From contig OY294069.1 in assembly GCA_958510875.1 (NCBI GenBank), positions 158,285,111 to 158,349,110 of the forward strand: DNA of 64,000 bases. The letters are read 5' to 3'. A program made the translations under genes and the position numbers. Position 1 is the stretch's first letter, and every line of letters starts with the position of its first letter. This stretch comes from Endomychus coccineus. Lineage: Eukaryota; Arthropoda; Insecta; Coleoptera; Endomychidae. Shown piece after piece: positions 32,101-42,360 of this stretch. The notes below the pieces were generated by a model that saw nothing but the letters and a program-made list of their open reading frames with translations, did no database searches and was not told the DNA's origin.

Positions 32101-33971
32101 GTGGCAAACTGTATTCGACTCACGCAAACATGTTGAGACATTACCGTACGCATGTCACGAACGCTCAACAGAATGGCAATTCGCCTAAAGATTCCGCATT
32201 GTATTGCTGTCCAGATTGCGGCACCATGTGCAATTTCCAAGAATGGGAAATCCACAAGAGGACGCATGACAAGAAGACATGTCTCGAATGCAATAAGATA
32301 TTCCAGTTCCAGTCCGAACTGGAACAACATCGCAGCGTGCACTTGAATCTGAAGGTTTATCGCGATTCCAAAACGAAATCCTACAAGAGTACAATGCTCA
32401 GTCCGAATTCTGACAAAGCCAATCTGATTTGTAACATATGCGAAGCCGCCTTCGCAACTTTCGATGATTTCAACGAACACAAAGTGTGCCATGAAGAACT
32501 TCTACAAATACCAAAAATCGAACCACCGGATGAAGAAACTGAGAATAAATATGCTTGTCTTCCTTGTAACAAAGTCTATACAGGTAACAGTGGATTATGG
32601 GATCACAATAAAAGGAAACATCCGGATATGAAAACGCCGTCACAAATGTATCCCAAAGAATGCGAACAATGCAATAAAACTTTCTCCACCGGTGCAGCTT
32701 TCTTCAAACATAAACAAATACATTTGAAGGACACTCCAGAATTCGAGTCGATTTCTTCGGCGTCTCAATCGGACACCGAAACACAAGAAAAACCAAAAGC
32801 CATCTTAAAACCTAGGAAGTCGACGAGCGCGGCTAAAGATGAAGCAGAAGATTATCACACTTGCAAGAGATGCTTTAAAGTGTTCTCCACTAAGTATAAC
32901 CTTCGAATCCATATGAAACTTCATGGAATCATTATGAATCCGGTTAGAGGAACAACCAAAATACTTAAAAGTCCGAAAAAAGTTTGGTGTGAATCATGCC
33001 ATGTTGCGTTCGATAATACGGAAAAACTCCAAGCGCACAAAGAAGAAGAACATGATATGCCCGATTTAATAAACGTGATGGAAGAATTTAATAGTAAAGC
33101 TCCATTTATATTCACTTGTGATGTTTGCGTGAAAACGTTTTCGACGAAACTTGCGTTGAAGAAACATAAAGAGAAACATGCGTCCGAAGCTGCACTTAAA
33201 TTGAATTCAGTTAAAACGTGTCATTGTAAATTGTGCAAGATAACATTTGAAACTACTGATTTATTAGCCGCGCATATGGTGAGCGAGCATGGAGAAGATC
33301 CAAAAGTTGACAAAACCAAACCCAAACAATTCGCTTGTACAATTTGCAAAAAGGTGTTCTTGACGTCGACGGCTTTATGTGCTCATCAAGGTTGGCACAA
33401 ACGCGGTAAAGTGGAGAAATTTAGAACGCAAGAGAAAATATTTAGGAAAATGGTTAACAACATTCCGCAACCTTCGCCATCATCGGAATTTCAATGCTCG
33501 ACTTGTCAACTCGAATTGCCGAACGATACGGCTTTACAAATACATATTTTGGAGAAACATAGGAATTTTAACGCTTTTATAATACCCCGTTGTAGTCCTT
33601 GCAATCAGGAATTCGAAACGCAGGAGGAATACGAAAATCATAAACGTCTTCACGAATTGGTGGAAAACCAGAAGAAGAATCAAAAGAACTTTTCTTGTAA
33701 ATATTGTACAGCAGCTTTCAGTCGTTCGGACACTTTGGCGACACATGTACGTCAGAATCATCGGGATTTCCTGCAAACGGAGTATCGTTGTAATCAGTGC
33801 GATCGTACTTTCGATAAACAAACGTCATTAACAATTCACTTGAAAGTTCACGAGAAACAAAAAGCTACTACTGGTGCAACTAAACCTTTATTCTTTTGTT
33901 CCATATGCAATATGGGATTCAATTTACCCAAAGACCTTAGAACACATACTATTAACGCTCATCCTTTCTGA
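20116..33971 (+). CDS. ZAD domain multi-C2H2 zinc-finger protein
   Basis: Five exons join in frame: 20116-20259, 24152-24298, 25197-25356, 25410-25505 and 31186-33971 (1110 aa). Exons 1-2 encode a ZAD domain with the zinc-binding pairs CRLC (residues ~13-16) and CTSC (~59-62) split by a phase-0 intron. ZAD is an insect dimerisation domain. Exon 3 is acidic, with IKEE and VKTEP motifs resembling SUMO sites. Exon 4 holds one finger (CRYC...HEQRNH). The last exon holds about 20 more C2H2-like units, from FTCYHCMITF to FFCSICNMGF...HTINAH. Two are irregular, ending in Cys instead of His. A nuclear DNA-binding transcription factor or chromatin protein is inferred. The exact orthologue is unknown. 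Intron 4 (5.7 kb) hosts another gene and transposons. Confidence 0.92.
20260..22444. other. ZAD gene intron 1, left part; no gene recognised
   Basis: The intron begins GTAAGT at 20260. At 20341-20640 is a GC-richer patch with an 85-codon minus-strand frame that matches nothing I know. At about 22090-22230 is a dispersed repeat whose terminal block recurs near 63650. Confidence 0.5.
22090..22230. repeat. Dispersed repeat, copy 1
   Basis: It contains CACACCCACGCACACACAGA, then an ATCGATTCAG block, and ends near CTTCCCTTATACTACGTACAATGAGGAAAGT. The last part is related to 63655-63702. Family not identified. Confidence 0.5.
22445..22845. mobile_element. Foldback/MITE carrying a CACGTG tandem array
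   Basis: Inverted ends start AGGTATGGCGCAACCTTGG and continue through AAGTCTTATCAGATGTCGGT to a GGCCGGTAAT core (about 60 bp, mismatched at a few sites). The interior (about 22552-22775) is a tandem array of units like GCACGTGTCTGAATGTTGAA, alternating 19-20-bp and longer forms. It contains nine perfect CACGTG palindromes. It is non-coding and sits in intron 1 of the ZAD gene. Confidence 0.8.
22930..22985. repeat. Terminal fragment of a transposon ending TAGCTACGCCACTG
   Basis: The block GGCGCCCAGGGCACGTGCCC is followed by TAGCTACGCCACTG at 22972-22985. The same end bounds the small element at 55820-55874. CAGTGGCGTA-type ends occur in hAT-like MITEs. The other end is not visible here. Confidence 0.5.
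22986..24151. other. ZAD gene intron 1, right part; no gene recognised
   Basis: A 109-codon plus-strand frame (23328-23657) has no recognisable domain and no supporting context. I treat the stretch as non-coding. The intron ends TTCTTTTACAG at 24151. Confidence 0.4.
25760..27180 (-). pseudogene. Decayed antisense LINE (RT thumb and RNase H remnants)
   Basis: On the minus strand, 27145 downwards encodes GEVKYLEIIRDTNLTWNHQL, the segment after the reverse-transcriptase catalytic site. About 26915-26800 gives LSKVQRHVRLSITG and a following TEAMEVLLDLP-like stretch with stops and frameshifts. About 26660 gives CTDESKT where RNase H elements have YTDGSK. This order fits the R1/I/LOA group of LINEs. 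It lies inside ZAD intron 4, in the opposite orientation to the gene. Confidence 0.75.
27271..27770 (+). CDS. Small THAP-domain protein nested in the ZAD gene intron
   Basis: Two exons, 27271-27513 and 27618-27770, join at a phase-0 GT-AG intron of 104 bp to give 131 aa. The C2CH zinc signature is complete: C24-x4-C29, then C76-x2-H79 (ICEDHF), with W54 and the closing GVIPHIF at 107-113, equivalent to the family AVPxIF box. After the domain only about 18 residues remain before a stop. THAP domains bind DNA in a sequence-specific way and also occur in P-element transposases. The DMENYMQYHLMG stretch resembles insect THAP proteins. It could be an expressed gene, a domesticated fragment or a transposon exon. 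The intact frame across a spliced junction favours a recently functional gene. Confidence 0.75.
29080..30240 (+). mobile_element. Penelope-like element remnant with inverted terminal repeats
   Basis: Inverted copies of one terminal repeat flank a coding remnant. The left copy (about 29090-29400) and right copy (about 29850-30240) share TGTTCTCGTTTTTAGTCGTTC-like and GTGTTTCTGTTCGT blocks in opposite orientation. Between them 29535-29660 encodes a GIY-YIG endonuclease start (VYKLNGLDCDETYTGIS, then RKRMFGHK). A shifted frame continues to 29833 (KHCFDYNHQFDYKN...). Reverse transcriptase is missing. The right repeat has a full hammerhead motif, and the left one is cut just after GTCTTCTGA. Confidence 0.85.
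30137..30178 (+). ncRNA. Hammerhead ribozyme motif 2 (PLE-associated)
   Basis: Stem I GTCTT (30137-30141)/AAGAC (30174-30178), core CTGATGA, a 4-bp stem II GGTC/GACC closed by GTGA, and GAAA follow in order. Stem III is A-C/G-U with loop GTTT (30065-type spacing; 30165-30172), and the predicted cleavage follows A30173. An extra U separates CTGATGA from stem II, as in the other copies. This is the best-formed copy. Hammerheads in Penelope-like elements are established; activity here is inferred. Confidence 0.8.
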
Positions 33972-34133
33972 CGAAATTTGTCGAAGTAGATTTTTAAAAT
34001 TTATTCTTCAAAATTTTCAGCTGTACCTTTATCATTATTGTCTATTATATTACAGTTTTACGTTTCATTTTATTTTATTTATGTACTAATTAGGTATGTT
34101 GTGTCTAAATTGTATAGAAAGTGTATTATTTTT

Positions 34134-34139
34134 AATAAA
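34134..34139 (+). promoter_or_regulatory. Polyadenylation signal of the ZAD zinc-finger gene
   Basis: AATAAA lies 163 bp after the stop codon in an AT-rich 3' UTR. Confidence 0.65.
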
Positions 34140-34619
34140 AATACCTTGTATTCCGAAGATTAGTTATTAACTACTCGTAAGTATGAAGGCTCTTCTTCCT
34201 CTTCACATATTTTGCTATTGCCGGGAAATAGGTAATAATAATCTTGGGTGCCTAGAAAATTACCCATCAATAGTATAGAGAGATATTATAGTCCAGTAAA
34301 TAAAGCATTTTCACTACCAAACGTCGCGATGGATTCAGATTTTGATGAAACTGGGTGAGTAGGTTCATTTTGTATCCAGAATGCTGTGAAGCCTATGAAA
34401 CCATTCTTTGTTTGACACCGAGTTATTGGTCAAAAACAGTATTAGGTCAGAAAAACATGACAGTATTTGGAAATAAAAAACAAATTGGTATTTTTAGGTG
34501 TTTAGGATGGAAATAAACTTATTTTACTCGTGTCATTATTTCGAAAAAATTCATCCCGTCTGAGAGAAAGCCCTTTGAAATAACTGATGTCGAAAATGAA
34601 AAATGGCCACTTGAAAATA
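34140..34619. other. No gene recognised
   Basis: Intergenic DNA between the end of the ZAD gene and a pogo-like MITE. No coding or RNA feature is seen. Confidence 0.4.
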
Positions 34620-35191
34620 TAGTGAAACCTGGTTAATTGGGATCTCAAGGAACCAAGACTATGTACCAATTATTGAGGGTTTCCAATTAAGCAGGTTTAA
34701 AATTATAGTTGTCTCATTTACAGAGGCCCCCGCTTACAGAGGTCGAAATGTGCCGTTATTTCATTTCTAGAGGTGGAAATGTTAATAAATGCATAATCTG
34801 ATAGAAGTTTTAATTTTTCAGATACTGATAACGTTTTATATTTACGTTTGGACATTTTGTACACTTTTATTCCCTTGTTTTTAGGTTAAAACCTGAGATA
34901 GTACTGACAAACAAAGCATGCGCGAAAGACGACGCGAAACGTATGTAAACAAACATGTCAAAACGTGTTAAAACTTGATTAATTTGTCTCACTTATACAG
35001 GTAATTGAGCTACAGAGTCTGAATTATAGAGGTAAACATCGAAAAAGTCTTAGAATTCAAATCTCATTTAACCAGGTTCAAAAAGTCCCATTAACAGAGG
35101 TAATTTAATGAAAAAGAACCGGGACCTCATTGCAACTCTCAATAATAGAGGTTTCTCACTTATCCAGGTCCCACTTAACCAGGTTTCACTG
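34620..35191. mobile_element. Pogo/Tigger-like MITE with TA target
   Basis: The ends read TAGTGAAACCTGGTTAA on the left and TTAACCAGGTTTCACTG on the right, with TA flanks. Inner repeats of the type CAGAGG/CCTCTATTATTGAGAG are also partly inverted. CAGTGAAACC-type ends with TA targets are known from pogo-like elements. No transposase is present. Confidence 0.8.
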
Positions 35192-35437
35192 TAGTTGGTC
35201 ATGTTGAAATGGAAATTTTTTGTCCTAACAAGGTTTCCCAAAAATTTATATTTTTCGAGTTTTTCAGAAAAACCGAAAAAGTCACGTTTTGTTGTGAAAA
35301 TAGGGAGACGTTGGGAGGACGTTTTTTAACATTGGAGCGTATGGATAAGGCCTGGATAAACACATTGATTAATATTGTTCCCAAAATGCATATTTTCTGT
35401 GGCATGAGCGATTTGTCTGCGACAATTTGAAATCGGT

Positions 35438-35757
35438 TGCGCCGGCGTCTCTTTAAATGGGTAACATTAGGATAGCACTGGTTCTATCAATCGATTTCAA
35501 TGAAATTTATTATACCGTGGTCTATACTTATGAATGTCTCATTGCAATTTCTTAATTCAACATGGTGGACCCAAAATGGCGACATATTAACGAATGATAT
35601 ACGACAAAAATGGATTCAGTTGATTCATTGACAATTTGTCGGATTCACAATAAGTGACTAAAAACTCATTGATTATGAATTTTGTTGAAATCGGATTGAT
35701 AGAAGGCCAGTCATCTTAAATTTATTCATTTATAGGGGCCGGCGCGACCCGAGGGTC
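35438..35757. mobile_element. Small degenerate foldback element
   Basis: The left GCGCCGGCG and TTCTATCAATCGATTTCAATG are inverted at 35683-35750 with several mismatches. The element is about 320 bp and non-coding. Confidence 0.6.
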
Positions 35758-36084
35758 ACGGAAAAATTGCCCATATCTAGGGCAATTTGGCAAAATTATA
35801 ATCCATTAAAAAATGTATATTTAGGTCTTACCTATACGCTCCAAATTTTTGGATTGCTTAATCAACGCGCTTCCTGTCTATCCCTCTTCAAACAAAACGT
35901 AATCCATGCAGAAAACAAATAACGAGAATTTGTACGAGTCTAAAAACTTTGACGATCGTCGTAAAGGCAGGCATATTTGGAGGTATTTTATGCTCCCGAC
36001 GTGTTTTGATTGGTGGTTGCCAAAGCTTTGTTCTATAAGAAAACTTTAAATTTCTATAAATCTGTATTTAATTATACATTGCCT

Positions 36085-36370
36085 TTATTAAGTTTAATAA
36101 TGATTCTTGACCCAGCTATGAATTTTTGTATAAATTCTCGGGAAATAGGTCTCACTAACACATGTGCTTATTATTTTTGTCTTTACGTACGTTTCGGTCT
36201 CACGACAATCATCAGAAGACGTATCAATGTCTAAAACGGTATTTCTTAAAAGTAATTGTACCAAGCACAAAGCGTCCCCATCGCACCAATTCAATTGAAA
36301 ATGCCTACGTCGCCGAAACTAACAGAAACACGAGTAATCGAAATTATAACACATTAATGTGTTACAATTT
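36085..36370 (-). mobile_element. Penelope-like terminal repeat, copy 3 (minus strand)
   Basis: The minus strand matches the terminal repeats at 17960-18410 and 29850-30240, including the GTGTTACA, CGTGTTTCTGTT and TCCCGAGAATTTAT blocks, and bears a hammerhead motif at 36179-36220. No coding remnant is attached. Confidence 0.8.
36179..36220 (-). ncRNA. Hammerhead ribozyme motif 3 (PLE-associated)
   Basis: On the minus strand: stem I GTCTT/AAGAC, CTGATGA, stem II GTC/GAC with GTGA loop and one outer mismatch, GAAA, and stem III A-C/G-U around GTAC. The mismatch in stem II may reduce activity. Confidence 0.72.
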
Positions 36371-39300
36371 GCTGTCCAAGTGGAGAATAATGAAACCTAC
36401 TATTTAGTAATAATAAATTTGTAGTCGACGTAACAAGGCAATTATAAGACTAAGAAACAAACACACCCTCTTTAATAAATATTTTTCACACCGATCAGGA
36501 GAATTGCGATAAATACTACAAATAAGTAATAAGTATTTGAAATAATTGGAACCTAACTGCTGAATCTAAAGAAACCTAATTACCATGTGAATAATATCAA
36601 CAATTTCTATACAAGATAATAATCATAACAGAATACAGGTAGACATTTCCGTGGATTGTGATTCTAGATAATTTTATTTAACATTAGCCAAGAGTACATG
36701 ATAGAATGATATTAGCTTTTGGGGCGATACCTTTGATATTTCGTGTTCACTATTGCAATGTGAGCTGTATAAATTTATTGAGTTTGGCTGTAGGTAGGTG
36801 TAATACCTAGTCGTATGAGGCTCCTTGTGTATTATAATGGAATACATATCAAGTACCTTGCATTCTTTTTGTCTATTCTGGTTTGTCTTTGTGAGTTGGT
36901 ATGTACTGTTCAAGATCTTTAGAGACTTCGTGGTACTGTTACTATTACTATAAACTATAAAGTTGATGTGCATATAATGAAATATAAACGAAAATCAAGT
37001 TACTTTAATTATCCAATTTCAAGGAGCAAAAATAAAGAAATCCATGATATAAACATAGTACCGAATTAAAACCTTAGATAGCGCTCCAGTCAATACCGAT
37101 AGATATCAATGTAGTTCAGTCTCTGACCCGTAGATGACGCACTCTAAATTATTACGCTGAGAATAATTTTAGTTATTCTATATACACGTTACTGATGGTA
37201 CCATATAGCAAGATCATACTTCACAGGATCATTTCTGTAGTATATCTTCGCATACTCTCTACTCACAAGTAGAGTTGTCGCAACCTTGATGATGAGGTAT
37301 AGTCCTGTTCCCTGAGCGTGAGGCAGATTTCGATTAATCTTTCGGGATTTTGACGAGTCATCGATGAGATCGTTCACCTGAGGGGTTTCTCCTTAGGTTC
37401 GGGATCAGGGCAGTCTGAGAGGTTGCTTTTGAGCTAATCAAATTTTAAAATATCGTTTACATTCCGTACTAGTTGTTACTTGATATGTTCTGTTAGATAG
37501 AAATCTGTTTAGTAAACTTGAGCAATAATGATCTAAGTTTACCCTGTAATTAAAGTAATTAAAAGACACCGGCTTCTGCATTGGCACTTGTCTAAGTAGG
37601 TATTCAAGGGATATAATAATTGGAAATGTGTAAAGAAAATACTGAAATAATGAATGCACAAACATTTTAATATAAACTTAAAAATCGTACAACAATATGA
37701 AAAATTATAGACTATTATACACATACTTATTATACAACGGGATGGAAAAATCCGTTCTCACTATATATTATATAAATAGATAACTACGGCTTAGTCACAG
37801 TAATAATATAGAGATGTAGTAACAAACTAACACAGATTAGTGACATATACATACATTAATAGGCCTGTACAGGTCATTTTAGTTCTTTTGAAGAACATTT
37901 CAATCCTGTTACAAGTTATCTAGTCTACTAGAATAGTAAAAAAGATCCATCACATTCCTTTGGGCTTCAGTCCCTACTTGTAATATTGTATATTGTAAAT
38001 TGCAAATTGCATGTGGCCACAAATATTCTAAAAACTTTCTTCTTTCGCATTGTAATTCACCTTCATCGATAACCAACTTGTAATCTCCAGAAAATTTTTC
38101 GTTTGTACTTTCGTTAATGGAACATGCTCCGAATACAAAGACATAGAAGAATAATTGTCTATTTTATATTTATATACTATCCTTAATTCTGACACTGTTT
38201 TACTTAATTCTTACACTTAAATGAACCGTAAGTAAGTAGAAAATATTCATTATCGAGGAATCCATTGCAGGATTTAGATAATTATCAAAGGAGAAACATC
38301 GCTTATTCAGTATGGAAGTGAATTTCAATATCAATCATGATTTTGAAAACTTTAGTAGAACGATTTCAAACAGATTCGGGTGTATTTTAGGTTTCAAAGA
38401 TCTTTAACGTTAGAAAAACTGAAATCCAAATGTATTCTAATGGGCATCTATAAATTCATAATTCAACGTTCAATACATTCATTTAATATATACTATAAAT
38501 ACATTTCTGCAGGGTTTGAACTCCTTATATAATTTTCTCCATGTTATGTGACATTTAACTATTGAATGGATCTTGCAAATCTCTTAGACATAGTTATTTT
38601 GGTATAAATACCAATTTATAAAAGGGCCTAACAATATGACGTTATGGAAATCTCAAAGTTCATTAATTTTTATCACAGATTAGATTGAATATTAGAGCTT
38701 ATCTGAAGTACATTATTCTAATGAAATAGTATAGACTATTTCTTCACGGTTACCTCGAAGCAGATATTTAATGAAATTGTATTGGATGTTTTTTTTCAAA
38801 GTTTATCCCGACCATTGATAAATGTACTTTAATCAATGACTAAGCAGATATGAATCGTCATTTAAGTGTAATAAATTAGCTAAGAATTTGTTCCGAAATC
38901 TTAGATTTATTGTTTAGTTTTTGTTATGTCTCAGTTAGCAATTTTCTGAAACAGTCTTGTATGCAAATAATTTACGTTAATATTGGTTGATGAGGCTGGA
39001 AACCACCTGTTACCGTATTGTTTCGATAGATTGTGTCACGTCAGAAAGATAAGTTATGAATTAGCTGACAATTAAAAGATTTTCGAATATTATATTTGTT
39101 GAACTTTATGGAGATGGGGTTACAAAGTCAAAGACAATGTAGATAAATTATGTCATAAAGTTCGAACATTGTATGTTCGACGATTGGATAAATATAAAAA
39201 TCAATAATGGAATAAAATTATTTCTAATGTCTATGGAGAAACATAAAATTTTAGATTCTAGTAGGTATCTGCAGTATTTTCGGTTGATTTTACGCTCGAT

Positions 39301-40240
39301 TAGGTAGATGGTGTAAATTGAACCATGTTTCGTCAGTTTATAATTTCTCATATGTTCCACGAACCGTAGTTGGAAGCTATCACTGAGGAACTGTGATACA
39401 AATTACACCAATAGTCGAATTGAATCATATATGCCAAGAAATACTACAAATTCCGGATAATGGTGTAAACTTAAACATAGTACTTGAATAAATAACAAAT
39501 ATTTGAGTATGAAAAGATAAACAAACAAGTTTAAAGTTCTCGCGAAATGTATATATTAGAGAATATATTTCATTTTCTGAACCAGAGATGGATAGAGGTT
39601 ATAAAAATTGATCTATAGGAAATCGAAACTACCAACTACAGTTCAGATTTTTAACCAATTACTCTACTTTCGTCACCGTCAAAGTTCTATATTTTTATGA
39701 ATATAAAACTGTGAAAGGTAGTAGTAGTATATCAAGTATATATGAGTATGGAGATATGGACAGAATCAGACACATTTAAAAGATATGCAAGTAAAATGCT
39801 ACCATCATCATTTAGATGATTGGACCTGGTCATGTGCGATGCGCTCACTTCCCTTGTACAATAGATGATTTAGATAAGTTAAAATATCCAGTGAAAAAAA
39901 GGTAATAGTGTAAACTCAATTATATTACATTCCACAGCATATATAGTATTCCATTGTACACGGTTGGGCTGAATGAAGTATCCATTTTCAAAGTTAATCT
40001 ATTTGACAATATAATGAGATATACTTTCAAATCAAGTCGCCATTCTTTCACGATAAATGGAAATTTTAGACAGTTGTCGAAGCGTTAGCGAAAAATGTCA
40101 GTGTAGTTGAGAATATGGAGCGTTGGTCAAATATTCAACGTTCTTTTACGGTTGAAAGCGTGTTATAAATCTATGAAACTCGCCCATATTATCCTCATCT
40201 TTGTCGAATCTTTATCGCACTTATTGAAGCTCAAGACACC
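36371..40240. other. AT-rich intergenic DNA, no gene recognised
   Basis: Only short frames without recognisable domains occur. I saw no tRNA-like fold, long inverted repeat or splice-consistent exon chain in this 3.9 kb. Confidence 0.45.
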
Positions 40241-40504
40241 GGTCTTTTAAGCTCAACCTGTATAACTGTATATATTCAAACGCCTACCACCTCTCAGATG
40301 TGAGCTAGTTCATAACCGTTCTAAGAATGACACATTCTGTCGAACGAAACAATATTATTGACAAATTAAAGTGGTCTTTTAAGCTCAACCTGTATAACTG
40401 TATATATTCAATCGCCTACCACCTCTCAGATGTGAGCTAGTTCATAACCCTTCTAAGAATGACACATTATGTCGAACGAAACAATATTATTGACAAATTA
40501 AAGT
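40241..40504. repeat. 132-bp tandem duplication
   Basis: Units 40241-40372 and 40373-40504 are nearly identical, with about four substitutions. Each begins GGTCTTTTAAGCTCAACCTG and ends with TTGACAAATTAAAGT. The low divergence implies a recent duplication. Confidence 0.92.
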
Positions 40505-41444
40505 GACAAAAAGTAAAAATTCATGTTTATGGACAAATTTGATACTTCCCTAAAATTAATCGGTAAGAAACTGTTAAATTGCATTCATTATCATACATTT
40601 AGAACTATTGAAATAATATACGAACCAAAATGTTTGGGCGCAGATGAAAATTCTGAGCGGACAAATTCGTTGCAACCAAACCATTGGAAGTTGCTCAATT
40701 TTATTCAATTTGTGACCACTATACTTGCCAGCTGGTAATGTTTCCAATTACAAAATATCGATTACAAGTTGTATATTATATACGATTATAAGATACATTT
40801 TAAACAACAACTAATATTAGATATATACAGATCTTAAAATGCAAGTACATACAAGCAAGTATATAAAATAATTGAGTAATCTATAAATATGAATCATGTA
40901 CATTGTGTAGCTTGCGACTAGGTAAAATTGAGATATTTTTTTCACACAACCAACATGGACGTTTCAATTCACAAGCAGGTATCCTTTTCGAGAAAAAAGA
41001 AACTCTAATTTCGGCATCACACCATCACATCAGTTTCACTTATGCTACATTGTGAATTCATTTATCTATCGAGGGCTTTATAATAAGAACAAGTACCTAT
41101 CTCACAAAAATGTATTCCCATTCAAACAACTAAATGACAGTCAATTAACATGAATTTAATGATATTCGTTTTGAAAGCGAGGATGCATAAATATTCCAAC
41201 AGCTTTCTAAAGTATATACACACGGTCTGCAAGATAAATATTTGCCGTAGGATTAACCGGCAATTCTATTGAAATTTTTTTTAAATGCAGGAAGTTAATC
41301 GGAAATAAAATACCTACTAATGTACGTCAATGAATTGATCTTAATATCGCAGATAATGGAACTAATTTACGTTATTTTCGAATCCTATTATCCCTTATAT
41401 TATAGTATGCCCTTCAAGGATTTACGAATCATAGCTCTAAGAGT

Positions 41445-42360
41445 TCAGGAACAAATTTATTAAAATTATAATAACATTGCCACAAAAGCAAAGAAGTTGG
41501 ATATGATGACAAATAACATTCAAATCCAATTATCACTTCTACTAACTTACAACGAATTATATTATAACTCAAAAACTTCAGAAATTTTGAAATTATGATC
41601 ATATGGCCAGATAAATAATGATATTTGAAAATGATAAATAGTGAATTACATTTACGATTATATTCAAATCCAGTTATCACTTCTACTAATTTTGACGAAT
41701 TATATTATGACACGAAAACTTCAGAATTTATTGAAGTTATGATCATGCCAGATAAATAATGAATTTGGAAAATGATAAATAGTAAATTACATTTACGATT
41801 ATGTTTAAATCTAATCCACTTCTACTAACTTTCAACGAATTATATTATAACTCGAAAACTTCAGAAATTATTGAAATTATGATCATATGGCCAGATAAAT
41901 AATGATATTTGAAAATGATAAATAGTGAATTACAATTACGATTATATTCAAATCTAGTTATCACTTCTACTAATTTTGACGAATTATATTATAACTCGAA
42001 AACTTCAAAATTTATTGAAATTATGATCATATGGCCAGATGAATGATGAATTTGGAAAATGATTAATAATGAATTACATTTACGATTAGATTCAAATCCA
42101 ATTATCACTTCTACTAACTTTCAACGAATTGCATTATAACTCGAAAACTTCAGAAATCATTACATGGCCAAATAAATAATGAATTTGGAAAATTACTAAG
42201 AACCAATTACACTTACGATAACATTCAAATCCAATTGTCACTGCTACTAAATCTTTCAAAGAATTTTATTATATGAAAATTATTGAAATAATAATCATAT
42301 GTACACATAAATAATAGATGATGAGTAAGATTTATTACTATATTCAAACCCAATTAATCC
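41445..42360. repeat. Tandem repeat with ~143-bp period, 6-7 units
   Basis: The phrase TTCAAATCCAATTATCACTT recurs at about 41519, 41662, 41804, 41947, 42091, 42224 and 42343. Each is followed by a CGAATTATATTATAACTCGA block and a GGCCAGATAAATAATGA block. The first five spacings are 143-144 bp. The last two shrink as units decay. Confidence 0.9.

Noticed and set aside
32055..32492. 145-codon minus-strand open frame inside the zinc-finger exon
   Set aside because: It is antisense to a well-supported coding exon and has no recognisable domain.
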